From assembly GCA_037179515.1 (NCBI GenBank), contig JAXCGZ010015116.1:116001-180000 (forward strand): a stretch of DNA of 64,000 nt. The letters are read 5' to 3'. Numbering within the stretch: position 1 is the stretch's first letter; each line of letters begins with the position of its first letter. The notes below the pieces were generated by a model. The model did no database searches. It was not told the origin of the DNA and saw only the letters and a program-made list of their open reading frames with translations. This document shows, in pieces, positions 1-10,883 of the stretch. The DNA comes from Halocaridina rubra (lineage: Eukaryota; Arthropoda; Malacostraca; Decapoda; Atyidae). A program made the position numbers and the translations under genes.

Positions 1-771
1 TACCATACACTATCCCTCACCTTGTTGTGCCAGATGAATTCCTGTGAAGATGCCACGTATATAAGGTTTGAAATAAACTTTGACTGCTCAGGCGAGATGT
101 TATCTCTGGGCAGTCTCGGCACCAAAAGAGGACGCCTCATTGTCCCTCCTGGTGACGTCATCTGCAGGATACATTTCTAGAGCAGTAACTGGCTCTGATA
201 TCACTTAAGGACTACTTTAGTGGTGGTCCCTGGCAGGCAATTATAGCAGAGATGCAAGGGAGAGACAGTATTTTGGGTGCAACAGGTGGAAGCAAATAAA
301 ATAAAACGAGAATAATAATGAAAAGTTAGGTTCCTGGTAAACAATCTCCAGAACGTTCTTTGCTCATAGGAGACGGAATTTAAGTACTCAAATAATAAAG
401 AAGCTACTGATATATATCTAGACAGGCTAATGGCATAACAGCAAGGTCAAATTTATAACAAAATCATTAGCAAGAACAATTTTTATAATAAGAAAATTGT
501 AAACAAAACGAATCTGGTGAGTTCACAGAAGAGATGGAAAATAGGAGCAGCCTATATATCACGACTATTCTTCTACACGTACAAGAAGAGTAAATAAGGT
601 ATATTTAAAATTAGCTATAAGCTAAAATATAAATTGCAAATAATCATAATCTGCAAAAGTTAAGAAGTGGGAATTATTTTTTTTGTTAGAAAAATGACAG
701 TTAAGTTACTAAATTAATTAATAAGGCATCTGGCAGCCTCTGGTGACTTTGAGCGAAACACTCTGTCACAG
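1..771 (+). repeat. Gypsy-family LTR end plus leader, copy A
   Basis: This non-coding repeat is found four times in the window (also ~5555-6235 reversed, ~7970-9150 and ~25906-26985). It starts at the window edge, carries a TATATAA-like box near 57 and an AATAAA near 72, and ends at a CTCTGTCACAG motif. The reversed copy lies directly upstream of a Gypsy gag reading frame, so I read the family as the end of an LTR plus the untranslated leader. Copy A points the opposite way from the Gypsy coding sequence it abuts at 772, so it is a rearranged piece and not the element's own downstream LTR. LTR limits cannot be set from this window. Confidence 0.6.
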
Positions 772-1264
772 CTGGACTGCTTGCTACTCCATAGGGTAGT
801 CTTTCCGGTTGATATAACCTTAAATGAGTATTTAGTGTACATATTTTTTGTGACTAAGTGTCCATCGTTAACTGCTGAAAAGCATTTTTCAAGTCTATTT
901 TTGAGAATACCTTACAACCTCCCATAGTAGCAAACATTATACTATGGTTAGGTAAAAGATGTTGAGCAACTTTTAATTCTGGATTCACTGGGACTTTATA
1001 ATCACCACATAGTCTTACTCCTCCATAAGGCTTTGCTACGGGTACTAAGGGTGTAACCCACCGACTATATTTTACCTCTTGCCAATTTCCTTCTTCCTCT
1101 AGTCTCAATATTTCTTTTTTGACTTGAGTTTTGAGCCCGAAAGGTGTTTGTCTGGGTGGTAGAAATTTTGACATTGCTTCTTCTTTGAATTCTAAGTTTA
1201 CAGTCACATTGTTTATGGTACCTAGACCTGGCTTAAAAATGTTTTCATACTCTTCCATTAGATC
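772..1264 (-). pseudogene. Ty3/Gypsy reverse transcriptase fragment
   Basis: On the minus strand this stretch encodes the N-terminal half of a Ty3/Gypsy RT. It has the PPRQTPFGL entry segment, the conserved YSRWVTPLVPVAKP and VRLCGDYK motifs, and FSKIDLKNAFQQL with the first catalytic aspartate. An in-frame stop at 851-853 interrupts it, after which the same frame still reads the typical RLPYGVASSPA segment up to ~773, where the homology ends abruptly against leader copy A. The YxDD box, RNase H and integrase are missing. Upstream the frame is separated from its protease by an inserted LINE. It is a dead fragment; the family call is secure, the exact clade is not. Confidence 0.88.
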
Positions 1265-1322
1265 TTGTGTCCTTTTTGTTTTTTTAAGAGTGTGACACCG
1301 GGACATGCTGAAACTGCCCTCA

Positions 1323-2522
1323 TCAATAAAGGCCTGGGCACGAGAAAATATCAAGACAAAGGAAAAGAAAAAGGTTAAGAGCAAGGCAGAGATGAGGTAA
1401 TGTCACACAAAGGAAAACGACACAAAAGAAAAAACAGTCAAAGTACCGAGGATCCAGAGATATGGAGGAGTAGGCTCTGAGATGACGAGAGATCTGCTTT
1501 TTGAAGGATGAAAGGTCATAAGAATTAGAAAAGACAGAAGGAGGAAGAGAGTTCCAGAGTCTGGAGGTGGATGGGAAGAAGCAGTCGCTGCACCGACCAA
1601 TCCGCGAGCTACAAATCTCCACATAGGACCTGTGAGATGAGGCCACTTGGCGAGTGTTACGCGGCCTCGGCAGTGGAGGAGGGATGCAACTCGCCAACTC
1701 ATCAGAGCAGTGATGGAAGTAGTAGCAATAGAAAAGCGAAAGGGAAGATACCTTACGGCGGAGAGAGAGAGAATCCAGGTTAGAAGTAAGAGAAGGATCA
1801 TTATTGAGTCTGACTGCCTTAGATTCAACCCTATCAAGAAGATAAGTAAACGAAGAAGCACCCCAGATGTGAGAGCAGCATTCTAAGCAGGAGCAGATAA
1901 GACCTTTGTAAATTTTAAGTAACTGCAATGAGGAAAAGTAATGACGAAAGCGAAACAAAACCCCTAAGTTTTTGGATGAAGATTTAGAAATTTGGATTAT
2001 GTGATTCCTCCAAGACAAGTTAGAGGCTATATGGATTTCTAGTATGTTGCTAGAGTTAAGAGGGTAAATTTCATTAGTTTCGAAGACAATAGGGTTATCA
2101 GGAGAAGAAGAAGACAAAGAGATAGCCAGAAACTGTGTCTTGGAGGCATTGAATTTAACTAAATTTTGAGTGCCCCATTCAGATACTCTCTGCAAATCGG
2201 AGTTAAGAGTAGAAGAAAGAGTGATACGAGATTGATTACGAGTAACAGATGAAGGTTGTGAAGAAAAGGCAGAGGAAAAGTGAAGGATAGAATCATCAGC
2301 AAAGGCATGAAGAAGAGAGGAAGATGGGGATTGTAGAAGATCATTGATGAAGAGAAGGAAGATAGTAGGTGAAAGAGCAGAGCCCTGTGGAACACCGCTA
2401 GTAACAGAGAAAGGGCTAGATGTTGCGCCATCAACAACTACAGATGTAGAACGGTCAATAAGAAAACTGGAAATCATAGAACAGAAAGAAGGGGTAAAGC
2501 CATAGGCAGGGAGTTTGGCCAA
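1323..2522 (-). pseudogene. LINE2 RT, C-terminal half
   Basis: The reading frame encodes the RT palm and thumb of the LINE. SGVPQGSALSPTIFLLFINDL precedes the catalytic box HAFADDS (FADD variant of YxDD). It is followed by the thumb and the conserved C-terminal part with SSCLECCSHIWGASS-like and SRLWNSLPPSVF motifs, ending in a low-complexity tail. It follows the N-terminal RT half with a frame change: compared with the copy at 29.7 kb, about five bases are missing near 2540, just after the KAFDR motif. Apart from that break the domain looks complete for the family. Confidence 0.85.
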
Positions 2523-4081
2523 CAGAGCCTTGTGCCTCTGTCAAAAGCCTTAGAGATATCAAGGGCGACGACAAAGGATTCCCCATAGTTCCTCAGAGAA
2601 GATGACCATACATGAGTAAGATAGGACAGGAGATCACCAGTGGATCTTGCCTTGCGGAAGCCGTACTGATGATCAGAGATAAGTGAGTTAGATTCAAGGC
2701 GTTTCAAGAAGTGAGCACTGAGCAAAGTTTCGAAAACTTTAGCAATAGAGGAGGTTAGGGCAATAGGTCGGTAGTTAGAAGGAATAGAGCAGCCACCCTT
2801 CTTAGGAACAGGTTGAACTAGAGCATGCTTCCAAGATGAAGGATAGATTCTAGTTGACAGAATGAGGCGAAAAAGATGGCAGAGTACGGGAGCCAGTTCA
2901 TCTGCAAACTCCTTAAGGAACCTTGCAGGGATACCATCGGGAGAAGATGCTTTGTTCGTCTTTAGCGAGCGAAGAACATTATGAACTTTGCGTGAAGAAA
3001 GGATAAGGGAGGGCATAGGGTTAGAGAGGGGAAAAGACTGAGGAACAGGTGCGCTGGAATCATTGATAGAAGAGTTGGTAAAAAAATGAGAGCCAAAGAC
3101 AGTGGCTTTGTCAGTGGCAGAGCAAGCTATGGAATCATCAGAACAAATGAGAAAGGAAAAGCTTGATTTACAGAATTTTTTTGAAAGGTTTTTGGCTAAG
3201 GACCAGAAGCATTTGTCAGTGGGAGAGGAGTTAAGGTCGTCAACTTTCCTTCTTATAAAGGAAGCCTTAAACCTTTGAATCTGATCAGTACAGTGATTCC
3301 TAGCTATAATAAAAGCAGTGCGAGTTAAATCAGAAGGAGAGGCTAGGTAAGATCGGTGAGCCTGATTCCTAGTCTGGATAGCCACGGAGCAGGCACGATC
3401 AAACCAAGGCTTAGGGGGAGAGAATGTTTTTGTAGAAGAGGGGATGTATGCCTCCATTCCCGCGGTCATGATCTCGGCAACTTTTAGAGCTACTTGATCA
3501 GGGTTGCGGGACCGAAAGCAGTAGTCATCCCATGGGAAGTCAAAAAGAAAGTTACACAAATTTTCATGTTGGGTACGCTTGAAGTGCCAAAGGCGGCGCT
3601 GAGTAGGAGGGATTGGGGGTGGGGGAGCGAAAATGGAAGAGACTGAGATCATAGAGTGGTCAGATTTACCGAGAGGGGAAAGCACAGAATAAGAGTAGCT
3701 TGAAGGGTTAGAAGTAAAAAATAGGTCAAGAGTGTTTGCAGCATGTTTGTGATGATCAGGAACACGAGTAGGATGTTTGCTAATTTGCTCCAGATCGTGA
3801 GTAATTGAGAAAGCAAGGGCCTCGCTTCCTCCCACATCATTGTGAGAAGAATGAAGCCACTCACTGTGGTGTACATTGAAGTCTCCAATGTAGAGAACTT
3901 TAGCATGTGGGTGAGAAGATAGCAAGGACTCGTGGCACGAGAATAGATATTCAAAGAAAGACACAAACTCGGTGGAGTTTGGAGAACAGTAGCAGAAGCA
4001 AAGGAAGATAGTTGTAGTGGAGAGATAGACTTTTAGCCAGAGAACATTAAAGTCAGGAGATTCAAGGTCCATGAGCCTCAC
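2523..4081 (-). pseudogene. LINE2 endonuclease C-terminal part and RT N-terminal half
   Basis: The first ~160 residues are the C-terminal half of an exonuclease-endonuclease-phosphatase (EEP) domain: VLYIGDFNVHHSEW gives the catalytic GDFN, and GKSDHSMI gives the SDH motif. The linker is followed by RT motifs SSPDGIPARFLKEFADELAPV, NYRPIALTSSIAKVFE, HQYGFRKARSTGDLL and VALDISKAFD with the first catalytic Asp. The N-terminal catalytic Asn and Glu of the endonuclease are lost to 5' truncation. The frame breaks just after KAFDR and the RT continues in another frame below 2522. It is a non-functional fragment of a LINE polyprotein. Confidence 0.85.
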
Positions 4082-4139
4082 AGTAGGAGTGTTAGTGTTG
4101 CAGTATGCTCAGACCCCACCTTTGGAACGAAGACGAGTA

Positions 4140-4480
4140 TGCTTTCGTTATCAATTCTGGAAAGTTTAGCTTTAAGCCTTTTATTCAGTTTAAGCCTAAC
4201 AATCCCTTTCTATTTCCTGTTACTATTACAACTGGTAACTCAACAATTTGTTTCTCATATTTTATCATAACTTCAGCTTTTTCTATTGTTTCAATCTTTC
4301 GATTATTGTAATCTGTGATTAATGAACTTGTGTCCTCCTTTATTTTCAGATAAGGTATACTCTTGGCTACTTCTTCTGAAATCAGTTATATATGCAGCTG
4401 TATCTAACTGCATTTCTATATCTTTTCCATTTACTTGTTCTTCACACATTATTCTCTTATTTGTGTAAGTGGAATTTAGT
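4140..4480 (-). pseudogene. Ty3/Gypsy aspartic protease remnant
   Basis: Translated on the minus strand, the stretch before the LINE insertion reads GKDIEMQLDTAAYI, a decayed form of the retropepsin active site (LDTGA expected; the Gly is Ala here). It continues to a LPVVIVTGNRKGLLGLN segment resembling the usual LLGRDWL protease end, and LKLNFPELI, which normally leads into RT. In-frame stops occur. It directly precedes the LINE2 insertion at 4138, and the RT fragment at 772-1264 is its natural continuation. It does not appear as a long ORF because of the breaks; I read it by hand. Confidence 0.72.
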
Positions 4481-4499
4481 TGGAAAGCGAAGTTTTCTT

Positions 4500-5336
4500 G
4501 CTCTAAGTTTTCTTGTTCTCTTTCTTTTATACAATGTATGTTTTCTTTTCAGCTTGTTTTGTTGTTTCTTAAGACATTTCCTGAAAAAATGTCCATAATA
4601 TCCACAAAACTGGCACACATTGTTATAACCAGGACACTTATATCTATCATTCGGATGATGATTATTATTACCACACCTGCAACACTTTTTATATTTGTTA
4701 CTACTAGGTGTCTGTGCATTATTCCCTTGCCAGTAATTGGAAGTATCGTTCTTATACCTTTTTTCAAAGTTTCCTGTTTTTTTTTTTTGTGAGTTATGGT
4801 TACTTGAGGCTGATTTATTCTGTTGTTTGTACTGAGGGTTTTGCTAATTTTCCTCAAACATTTTATTTTGAACTCGAGACTGTTCATAAGCTCTTGTAAT
4901 TTCCAACAACTTTGGAGATTCAAGTCTTTAGCTTGTAATAGCTTTTCTTTAAGCTCACTGGATTTGCATTTACAAATGACTAAATCAACTATTAAGTCTT
5001 CCTCAGAGTTATGGGTATCATATTTGCAAAATTGACTTTGCTTCTTTAATCTTGTGACAAACATATCTATTACTCTCATTTTCTAGAGGCTCAAGTGCCA
5101 TGAATAGGCTATGTTCGTACCTGATATTTTCACTGGGGGGCTAGTGTTTTAAATATATCCTGAACCACTGGGCCTGCTATGTGCAGTAGGATGCTGACCC
5201 TCTGCTTGTCAGTTTTCGTGGCCAAGCAATCCAAATAGATCTTGAATGAATCAATATATTTCCTCCACCTATGTGCCACTGTTTTAGGGTCACATTCAAT
5301 AGAAAAATGAGGCAGTGCTGCTATTTGAGAAGTCAT
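4500..5336 (-). pseudogene. Ty3/Gypsy gag with two zinc knuckles
   Basis: Gag starts with the ATG at 5334-5336 (minus) and reads through HRWRKYIDSFKIYLDCLA and RVSILLHIAGPVVQDIF. A frameshift lies near 5125, then ENIRYEHSLFMALEPLENES leads into FVTRLKKQSQFCKYD and EEDLIVDLVICKC, typical of insect and crustacean Gypsy gag. After another frame change near 4690 the sequence reads CCRCGNNNHHPNDRYKCPG followed by CQFCGYYGHFFRKC, a CX2CX4HX4C knuckle. The order leader, gag, protease, RT on one strand supports a single old element. At least two frameshifts make it non-functional. Confidence 0.82.
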
Positions 5337-5554
5337 TCTTGTGCCTTTATTTATTATAGGCTAAGCCTAATTGTTTTCCTTAACTATCTTCATCTTATTA
5401 TATAATTATCTTTTTCTTAATCCAGGTACTGTATAAACTTCACTACATAATATACATGCATGTAACTAAAAATTACTTAGCTTATACACATTCATAAAAG
5501 AATTAGATAGACGAATGTTTTCTTTCCGTCTGTTGCTGAAGGTTTTTCGCTGGC

Positions 5555-6235
5555 TGACTGTGACAGAGTGTTTCGCTCAAAGTCACCAGAGGCTGTTAGA
5601 TGCCTTATTAAATAAATTAGTAACATAGCTGTTATTTTCTAACTAAAAAAATAATTCCCACTTCTTGACTTTTGCAGATTATGATTATTTGCAATTTGTA
5701 TTTTAGCTTATAGCTAAATTTAAATATACCTTATTTACTCTTCTTGTACGTGTAGAAGTATAGCCCCGATATAAAGGCTGCTCCTATTTTCTGTCTGCTA
5801 CGAGCCAAGAAAATTATGAGATTATTTACCAGTAACCTAACTTTTCATTATTATTCTCGTTTTATTTTATTTGCTTCCACTTGTTGCACCTAAAAATACT
5901 GTCTCTCCCTTGCATCTCTGCTATAATTGCCTGCCAGGGACCACCACTAAAATAGTCCTTAAAATGATATCAGAGCCAGTTACTGCTCTAGAAATGTATC
6001 CTACAGATGAACTCACCAGGAGGGACAATGAGACACCCTCGGTTGGCGCCCAATCTTCCAAGAGGCAACATCTCGCCTGAGCAGTCTAAGTTTATTTCAA
6101 CCTTAATTACGTGGCATCTTCACAGGAATTCATCTAGCACAACAAGTGTCCTGTATTCTACTCTGCCTGTGTGACAGGGGTAATCATCGAGTTGAGGCCA
6201 AAGTCTTGGCATACGTCCGTGGTGCCGGGAAACGA
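5555..6235 (-). repeat. Gypsy LTR end plus leader, copy B (element's own 5' side)
   Basis: Reverse-oriented counterpart of 1-771, located immediately upstream of the Gypsy gag start on the same strand. The similarity to copy A is close and continuous apart from a deletion of roughly 160 bases (A positions ~350-530). It shares the GAATTCCTGTGAAGATGCCACG motif, the AATAAA-containing stretch and the CTCTGTCACAG end. The part above ~6160 matches 7195-7272 in reverse, so the LTR probably extends beyond 6235. No second direct LTR is visible for this element. Confidence 0.65.
6036..6052 (-). other. Candidate primer binding site of the Gypsy element
   Basis: On the minus strand the sequence TGGGCGCCAACCGAGGG begins with TGG, as expected for pairing with the CCA end of a tRNA primer, and sits between the LTR-like part and the leader of copy B. 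Copies C and D have the related TGGCCGCCAAAT at 8412 and 26212. Without a second LTR to fix the boundary this is only a positional guess. Confidence 0.3.
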
Positions 6236-6640
6236 AATCGTGCTCACCACCTCCGGGATTCGAGGCAGCATTTCATAAAATTTAATTTGAGAAATTTAAT
6301 TCAATTCTTTTAATGTCATTGCATTTCCAAAATTAAAAGAAAGTTGAATTCTGAGTTTCATTTAACCGACTAATGGTAATAGAGATGGGGTGTTCAAGTA
6401 CAAATATCTGTCCTGTCTGTTTGTGAGCTCTTAACCGAGCTCGGTACTTTGAGTCCCCTTAGTAAAACAGAATCTTAACAACACTCTAGCATCCTAAACC
6501 CCAACACTGACGTAAGAATCTTCATTGTTGCCTGAATTGCAATGTCATCTTGAGAGGAAGATTTCTGGCAGGATCTGGTTATCGGTTGCTATTATCGTTC
6601 CCCTCACAACTCTTTCTTCTGAGTTCGTTCATCTCGTCGT
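6236..6640. other. Non-coding, no recognised feature
   Basis: AT-rich sequence between the Gypsy 5' end and the two-copy tandem repeat. No coding frame, repeat or structure was recognised; part of it may belong to the Gypsy LTR. Confidence 0.5.
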
Positions 6641-6872
6641 CCAATAATGTATTTCTTACCAGCAAGAATGATAATAATCTTGTAAAAATCTTTTATGTTG
6701 CCGAGTGCAGGCAGGTTAATATATGAATGTTACTATTATAACACATATCCAATCCTTGTCGCCAATAATATATTTCTTACCTGCAAGATAGATAATAATC
6801 TTGTAGATATCTTTTATATTGCCGAGTGCAGGCAGGTTAATATATGAATGTTACTATTATAACATATATCCC
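6641..6872. repeat. Two-copy direct repeat, 121 bp unit
   Basis: Two adjacent copies start at 6641 and 6762 (CCAATAAT...). Both contain TTGCCGAGTGCAGGCAGG and end in AATATATGAATGTTACTATTATAACA. They differ at only a few positions, so the duplication is fairly recent compared with the surrounding decay. Confidence 0.85.
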
Positions 6873-7194
6873 ATTTTCCTCACAGATGACTTGGGATTAA
6901 TAGGAGGTATATAAAACACTCCTTCCTCAACATGGTTTATTACGTAGAAGAGAGATTAATATGTTACATAAACTGACGACTAATGGTGCTACACGAACAA
7001 ATAAGAATCTACTTAGAGGGATCAAAACCACAAGTACTTTATACAGAATCATTTATTAAGGAATTACATCCTATATAGGTTTCTTTCAAGTCACACTCTT
7101 TGTACTTAAGAATGTTATTCTTTTGCTTGTAGAAAGCGGTAAATTTAAATGGAGAATATCTTTAACAAATACATAACTGCTTAAATACATAACA

Positions 7195-7272
7195 GGCACC
7201 ACAGACAGATGCCAAGACTTTGGCCTCAACTCGATGATCACCTCTGTCACACAGGCAGAGTAGAATAGAGGG
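7195..7272 (+). repeat. Inverted match to 6160-6235
   Basis: The stretch containing GCCAAGACTTTGGCCTCAAC, TCGATGATCACC and CTGTCACACAGGCAGAGTAG is the reverse of ~6160-6235 with few changes. It most likely marks the same internal part of the Gypsy-family LTR in opposite orientation. Confidence 0.75.
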
Positions 7273-7424
7273 CACTGCGATTGCAGAAACAGAAAAATAC
7301 ACTGTTAATAATGTGAAAACCGATGACTTGAGCACACAGATAATGAGTTTCCAATATTATTCTATTAGTCACAGCTAACCAGAAACATTTACGCTACTAT
7401 AAGAGCATACAAAACCATTAATTA

Positions 7425-7960
7425 TTTGCAGAAATTAGAGTAAAACAATTTATTCACAATAAATGAAGAACATGGTAGACAAATACTGTAAGTATTCCAT
7501 AAATTGTGGGCAACCACAAAAGTTTGCAATGCCAACTGGGCAAAATTACTTATTAATAATTTGCAATTTATATGGTAAAGCACTTTATTTATGATAAAGG
7601 GAGTATCTACTACATAACTATGTATTCATTCAATTTTGGTTAGCAAGAAATACTGTATTTGTCATGCAAAAAGGCCAAAACCACCTTTTGAAGTATTTGC
7701 AACTTATAACTCAAAACACTTTATCCCAATATATGAAGAATTAGCAAGATAAATACAGTATGTATTCATTAAATTGTGGTTAACAAGAAACATTTGCAAT
7801 GCCAAAAGGGTAAAATTACTTATTATTTATTTGCAGTTTATTGCATAAACACTTTAGTTAAATTATATGTGGTTTATAGCATAAAACACTTTAGTTAGAT
7901 TATTAATTGTTTGCAGTTTATATGGTAAATAACTTTATTTAAGAGTTTTGACGCTAAAAA
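7425..7960. repeat. Tandem repeat, ~135 bp unit, 3-4 copies
   Basis: The landmark TTTGCA followed by an A/T-rich block and CACTTTAT recurs at 7425, 7560, 7696 and 7830, that is every 134-136 bases. Other shared landmarks are TATTCATTAAATTGTGGTTA and GCCAAAAGGGTAAAATTACT. Units are diverged by an estimated 15-25 percent. A partial, rearranged unit follows to ~7960. The array lies inside the third copy of the Gypsy-leader family and could be part of its LTR. Confidence 0.8.
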
Positions 7961-7969
7961 CTTGAATTA

Positions 7970-9150
7970 CGATAATAGAAAGGGGTGAAATGAAATTAGA
8001 ATTCGATAGGAAAAAGGGATAGATTTTTACGTGGTAATAAGTAATCTTCTGAGGATGAGATTTTACTTTGGCACGTTCAATGATATAAATTTCTTATCAA
8101 TGCATAGCGGCAGTAATTTCCATATAAACGAATTAAGTTTGGTAAATGAGATTCCAGTTAGGCAATCTATAAAAGTTCGTTGTGTAGGGGAATGGAATCT
8201 GAAATTTTTTTTCGTAGGGTCTGACCATTAAAGGATGTGACCAGTAATGAATTTAACAATTTTCTCGAATTCCCAATTTGCCTGACCAACGAGCTTTACT
8301 ATACACTATCTCTCACCTTGTTTGTGCTAGATGAATTCCTGTGAGGACACCACGCAAATAAGTTTTGAAGTAAGCTTGACTGCTGAGCCGAGATCTTGCC
8401 TCTGGGATGTTTGGCCGCCAAATCAGGATGATTCACTGTCCCTCTTGGTGAAGTCATCATTAGGCTCCCTGTAGTATATATATTTAGAGCAGTAGCTTAT
8501 TCATATAAAATTCGAGGGCTACTGTAGTAGTGGTCCTTGGCAGGCAATTATGGCGGAGATGAAAGGGAGAGACAGTATTGTAGGTGCAACAGGCGGAAGC
8601 AAATAAAAAAAACGAGAATTATTATGGGCAAAATAGGTTACTGGCAAACAATCTCCAGAACGTTCTTTGTGTTGCAGGAGACGGAATTTTAACTAAATAA
8701 TAAAGAAACAACTGAATATATATCTAGACAGGCTACTGACATTTCAGAAGGATAAAATTTACAACAAATTTATTAGCAAGAGCAATTTTTATAATATAAA
8801 ATTTTTCAGCATAGCAAGTTTATAATAAGAAATTTGCATTAACAACGTATCTAACAGACTTGCTAGATTATGGTACTGTTTCAGAGAAAAAAAAAAGGCA
8901 GAAAAGGAGAAATATGAGGGAGATATTTATATTGGGATTTTGCTTTCTACATGTACAAGAATATTATATAAGATATATTTAAAATTAGCTATAAGCTGAA
9001 AAGTAAATTACAAACAATAATAATCTGCAAAATGCAAGGAGTGAAAATAGTTTTAGTAAGAAAAGAAAAGGCAGTTAATAGTTGCAAAATTGACTAATAA
9101 GGCATCTACTACAGCCTCTGGTGACTTTGAGCAAAACACTCTGATACAAA
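7970..9150 (+). repeat. Gypsy LTR end plus leader, copy C
   Basis: Plus-oriented copy of the same family as 1-771. The segment 8090-8290 matches copy D at 25920-26090, and 8290-9150 matches copy A, including the GAATTCCTGTGAGGA motif, TTGGCCGCCAAAT at 8411 and the end motif GTGACTTTGAGCAAAACACTCTG. No Gypsy coding sequence follows it, so it is a solo leader or a deleted element. Confidence 0.65.
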
Positions 9151-10883
9151 GGCCCTTTCTAGAGAATAATGCATTAAACAAAATTCTACTACAGAGGGCA
9201 AATAAGAGAACAAATAAAAAAAGAATGGGATCCACTATTGGAAAATATCATACTATCAGTAAAATGAACAATTCTTATAAAAAAAAAAAAAAAAAAAAAC
9301 ATTAAATGACATGCAAAACATAAAAGGAATTTGATCAAATTCAAATTTGATCAAATTCAAATTTCAAGAAAATTAAAATTACAATTAAATATCAGAGAAT
9401 ATCAATATTTAAGTTTAAAAATTCTTCACATGCAATAATTTACAATATAAGTTAAAGGAAAATTTTGAACCAAGTCGTCATTTACAGTGGAGACTAGATT
9501 TAAAACATGTTCTGCTATTCAACACTAAATTAAAAGTTTCCGCCATGTTCTGGCTTTCGCAGTCCCACAAAGGGAAATACAAAACTACATTCAAAGAAGT
9601 ATTCTTCATCTTATTCATCGTCTACCATTAGGAATAATGTTAATACACATGGATACATTCCACAAGAGTGTATAAACACACTATGATAAAGAAAACTCAA
9701 TAAAACCCATTTTACTCGTATAAATTGTAATATGTATGTAAGCAAAAAATAAACAAGTGCAGTATTAATGACATAAAAGATAAACATAAAAATAAACAAC
9801 ATATCAGAGAATTAATCTTTACAGGCTAGTCAAACTGAGGCTAACAGCACCAGCTTCCTCATTTGAGGGTAACGACCATCAACTTAGTAGATTAGTTAGG
9901 TCATTGTGGTGAACACTCTAGTCCTTTACTGGCTCACACTAAAGAACTAGGCAACATGTATCCGAGACTCCGCTCCCTCTCTCAGAATCAATACACCTTG
10001 CATACTATTTTTTTTTAGGGAGTCAAACATCTCAAAAATATTTTGAGGGCATCAGGTTTTATATCTTCTACGAATAGCCCAGGAATCATTAGTATGTAAT
10101 GGACTGTATTTAAATTTCAAGGGTCTGGTGAGCATATATTAAATGAATGGTCTATGCTACTTACACTAGGCAACTGGGATAAAAATTACACAAATTTATA
10201 TAAAATATCATATAATGTAATAGAAAACAATTTATAAATTGCATACAAAAAATAAAAATAAATAATAACTTGGATTATATCAAATGACACTTTGTCCTTC
10301 AAAAATATATTGTTGCAAATATATAAAGTGGTATTTAACAACATAAATGCAACAAGGCTAAGGAAAACTTGAAATTATATAATATTTTCACAATAAACCA
10401 CTGTAGCCTAGGCTTAATGTTCCTTTCTAGGCTACAAAACATAGAATCATCTACTGAGCCAAAATCCCAACATTGGACACACTTATGTAGGCCACAAAAT
10501 CAACAAGATAAAATGTCACAGATTACTGAAAATATTAGTGACACCCAAAACACAATGCAACAGAAGCATCCCAGCTCAAGCAGGATAGGATAGCATTGAG
10601 GCCTAGTCTGGAGAAGATAGGCCAGGATAATATATTGTTCATATGACAGCCTAGGGTATTGTTTCTTTACCATATACACATACATATATCAGATGGTATT
10701 CTTTACCATATAAACATATTTCAGATGGAATATATCAACACTCTACCATATCACCTTTATTTTGACTTATTAAACTTATCTTGATAGGTGATGGGTAGAT
10801 CTAAGCTGGTATTTCACAGTTTTTAATTTTTTGGCCATGACTCTCTTTCTCAAAGCCAGGGAAAAAAGTGTGCAAATTCTAAC
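9151..10883. other. AT-rich non-coding stretch
   Basis: No credible gene in any frame. Visible features are an A-run at ~9279-9299, a short 16 bp tandem duplication of GATCAAATTCAAATTT near 9330-9365 and generally low-complexity AT-rich sequence. Short ORFs here look random. Confidence 0.6.

Larger units (their letters stand above)
1285..4138 (-). mobile_element. Jockey-type LINE (LINE2), copy 1, nested in Gypsy
   Basis: A 5'-truncated non-LTR retrotransposon on the minus strand, sitting between the Gypsy protease (upstream) and Gypsy RT (downstream). Its 3' end is A-rich near 1285 and is preceded by a GTGTCACACTC motif shared with the derivatives at 53 and 61 kb. Its 5' end is at ~4138, where similarity to the inverted pair at 27-31 kb stops. 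It codes for the last part of an endonuclease and a full-length RT, broken once near 2525. Related copies lie at 26995-28714 and 28716-31720. Clade assignment (Jockey superfamily) rests on motif style only. Confidence 0.85.

Noticed and set aside
1571..1886. Plus-strand ORFs of 70-79 codons within LINE2 copy 1
   Set aside because: Antisense to the RT C-terminal domain; shadows.
8031..8231. 66-codon ORF in leader copy C
   Set aside because: Lies in non-coding repeat shared with copy D, where the frame is not kept.
9053..9802. Short ORFs in the 9-10.8 kb stretch
   Set aside because: Compositionally biased, no motif, and no repeat or conservation signal to support them.
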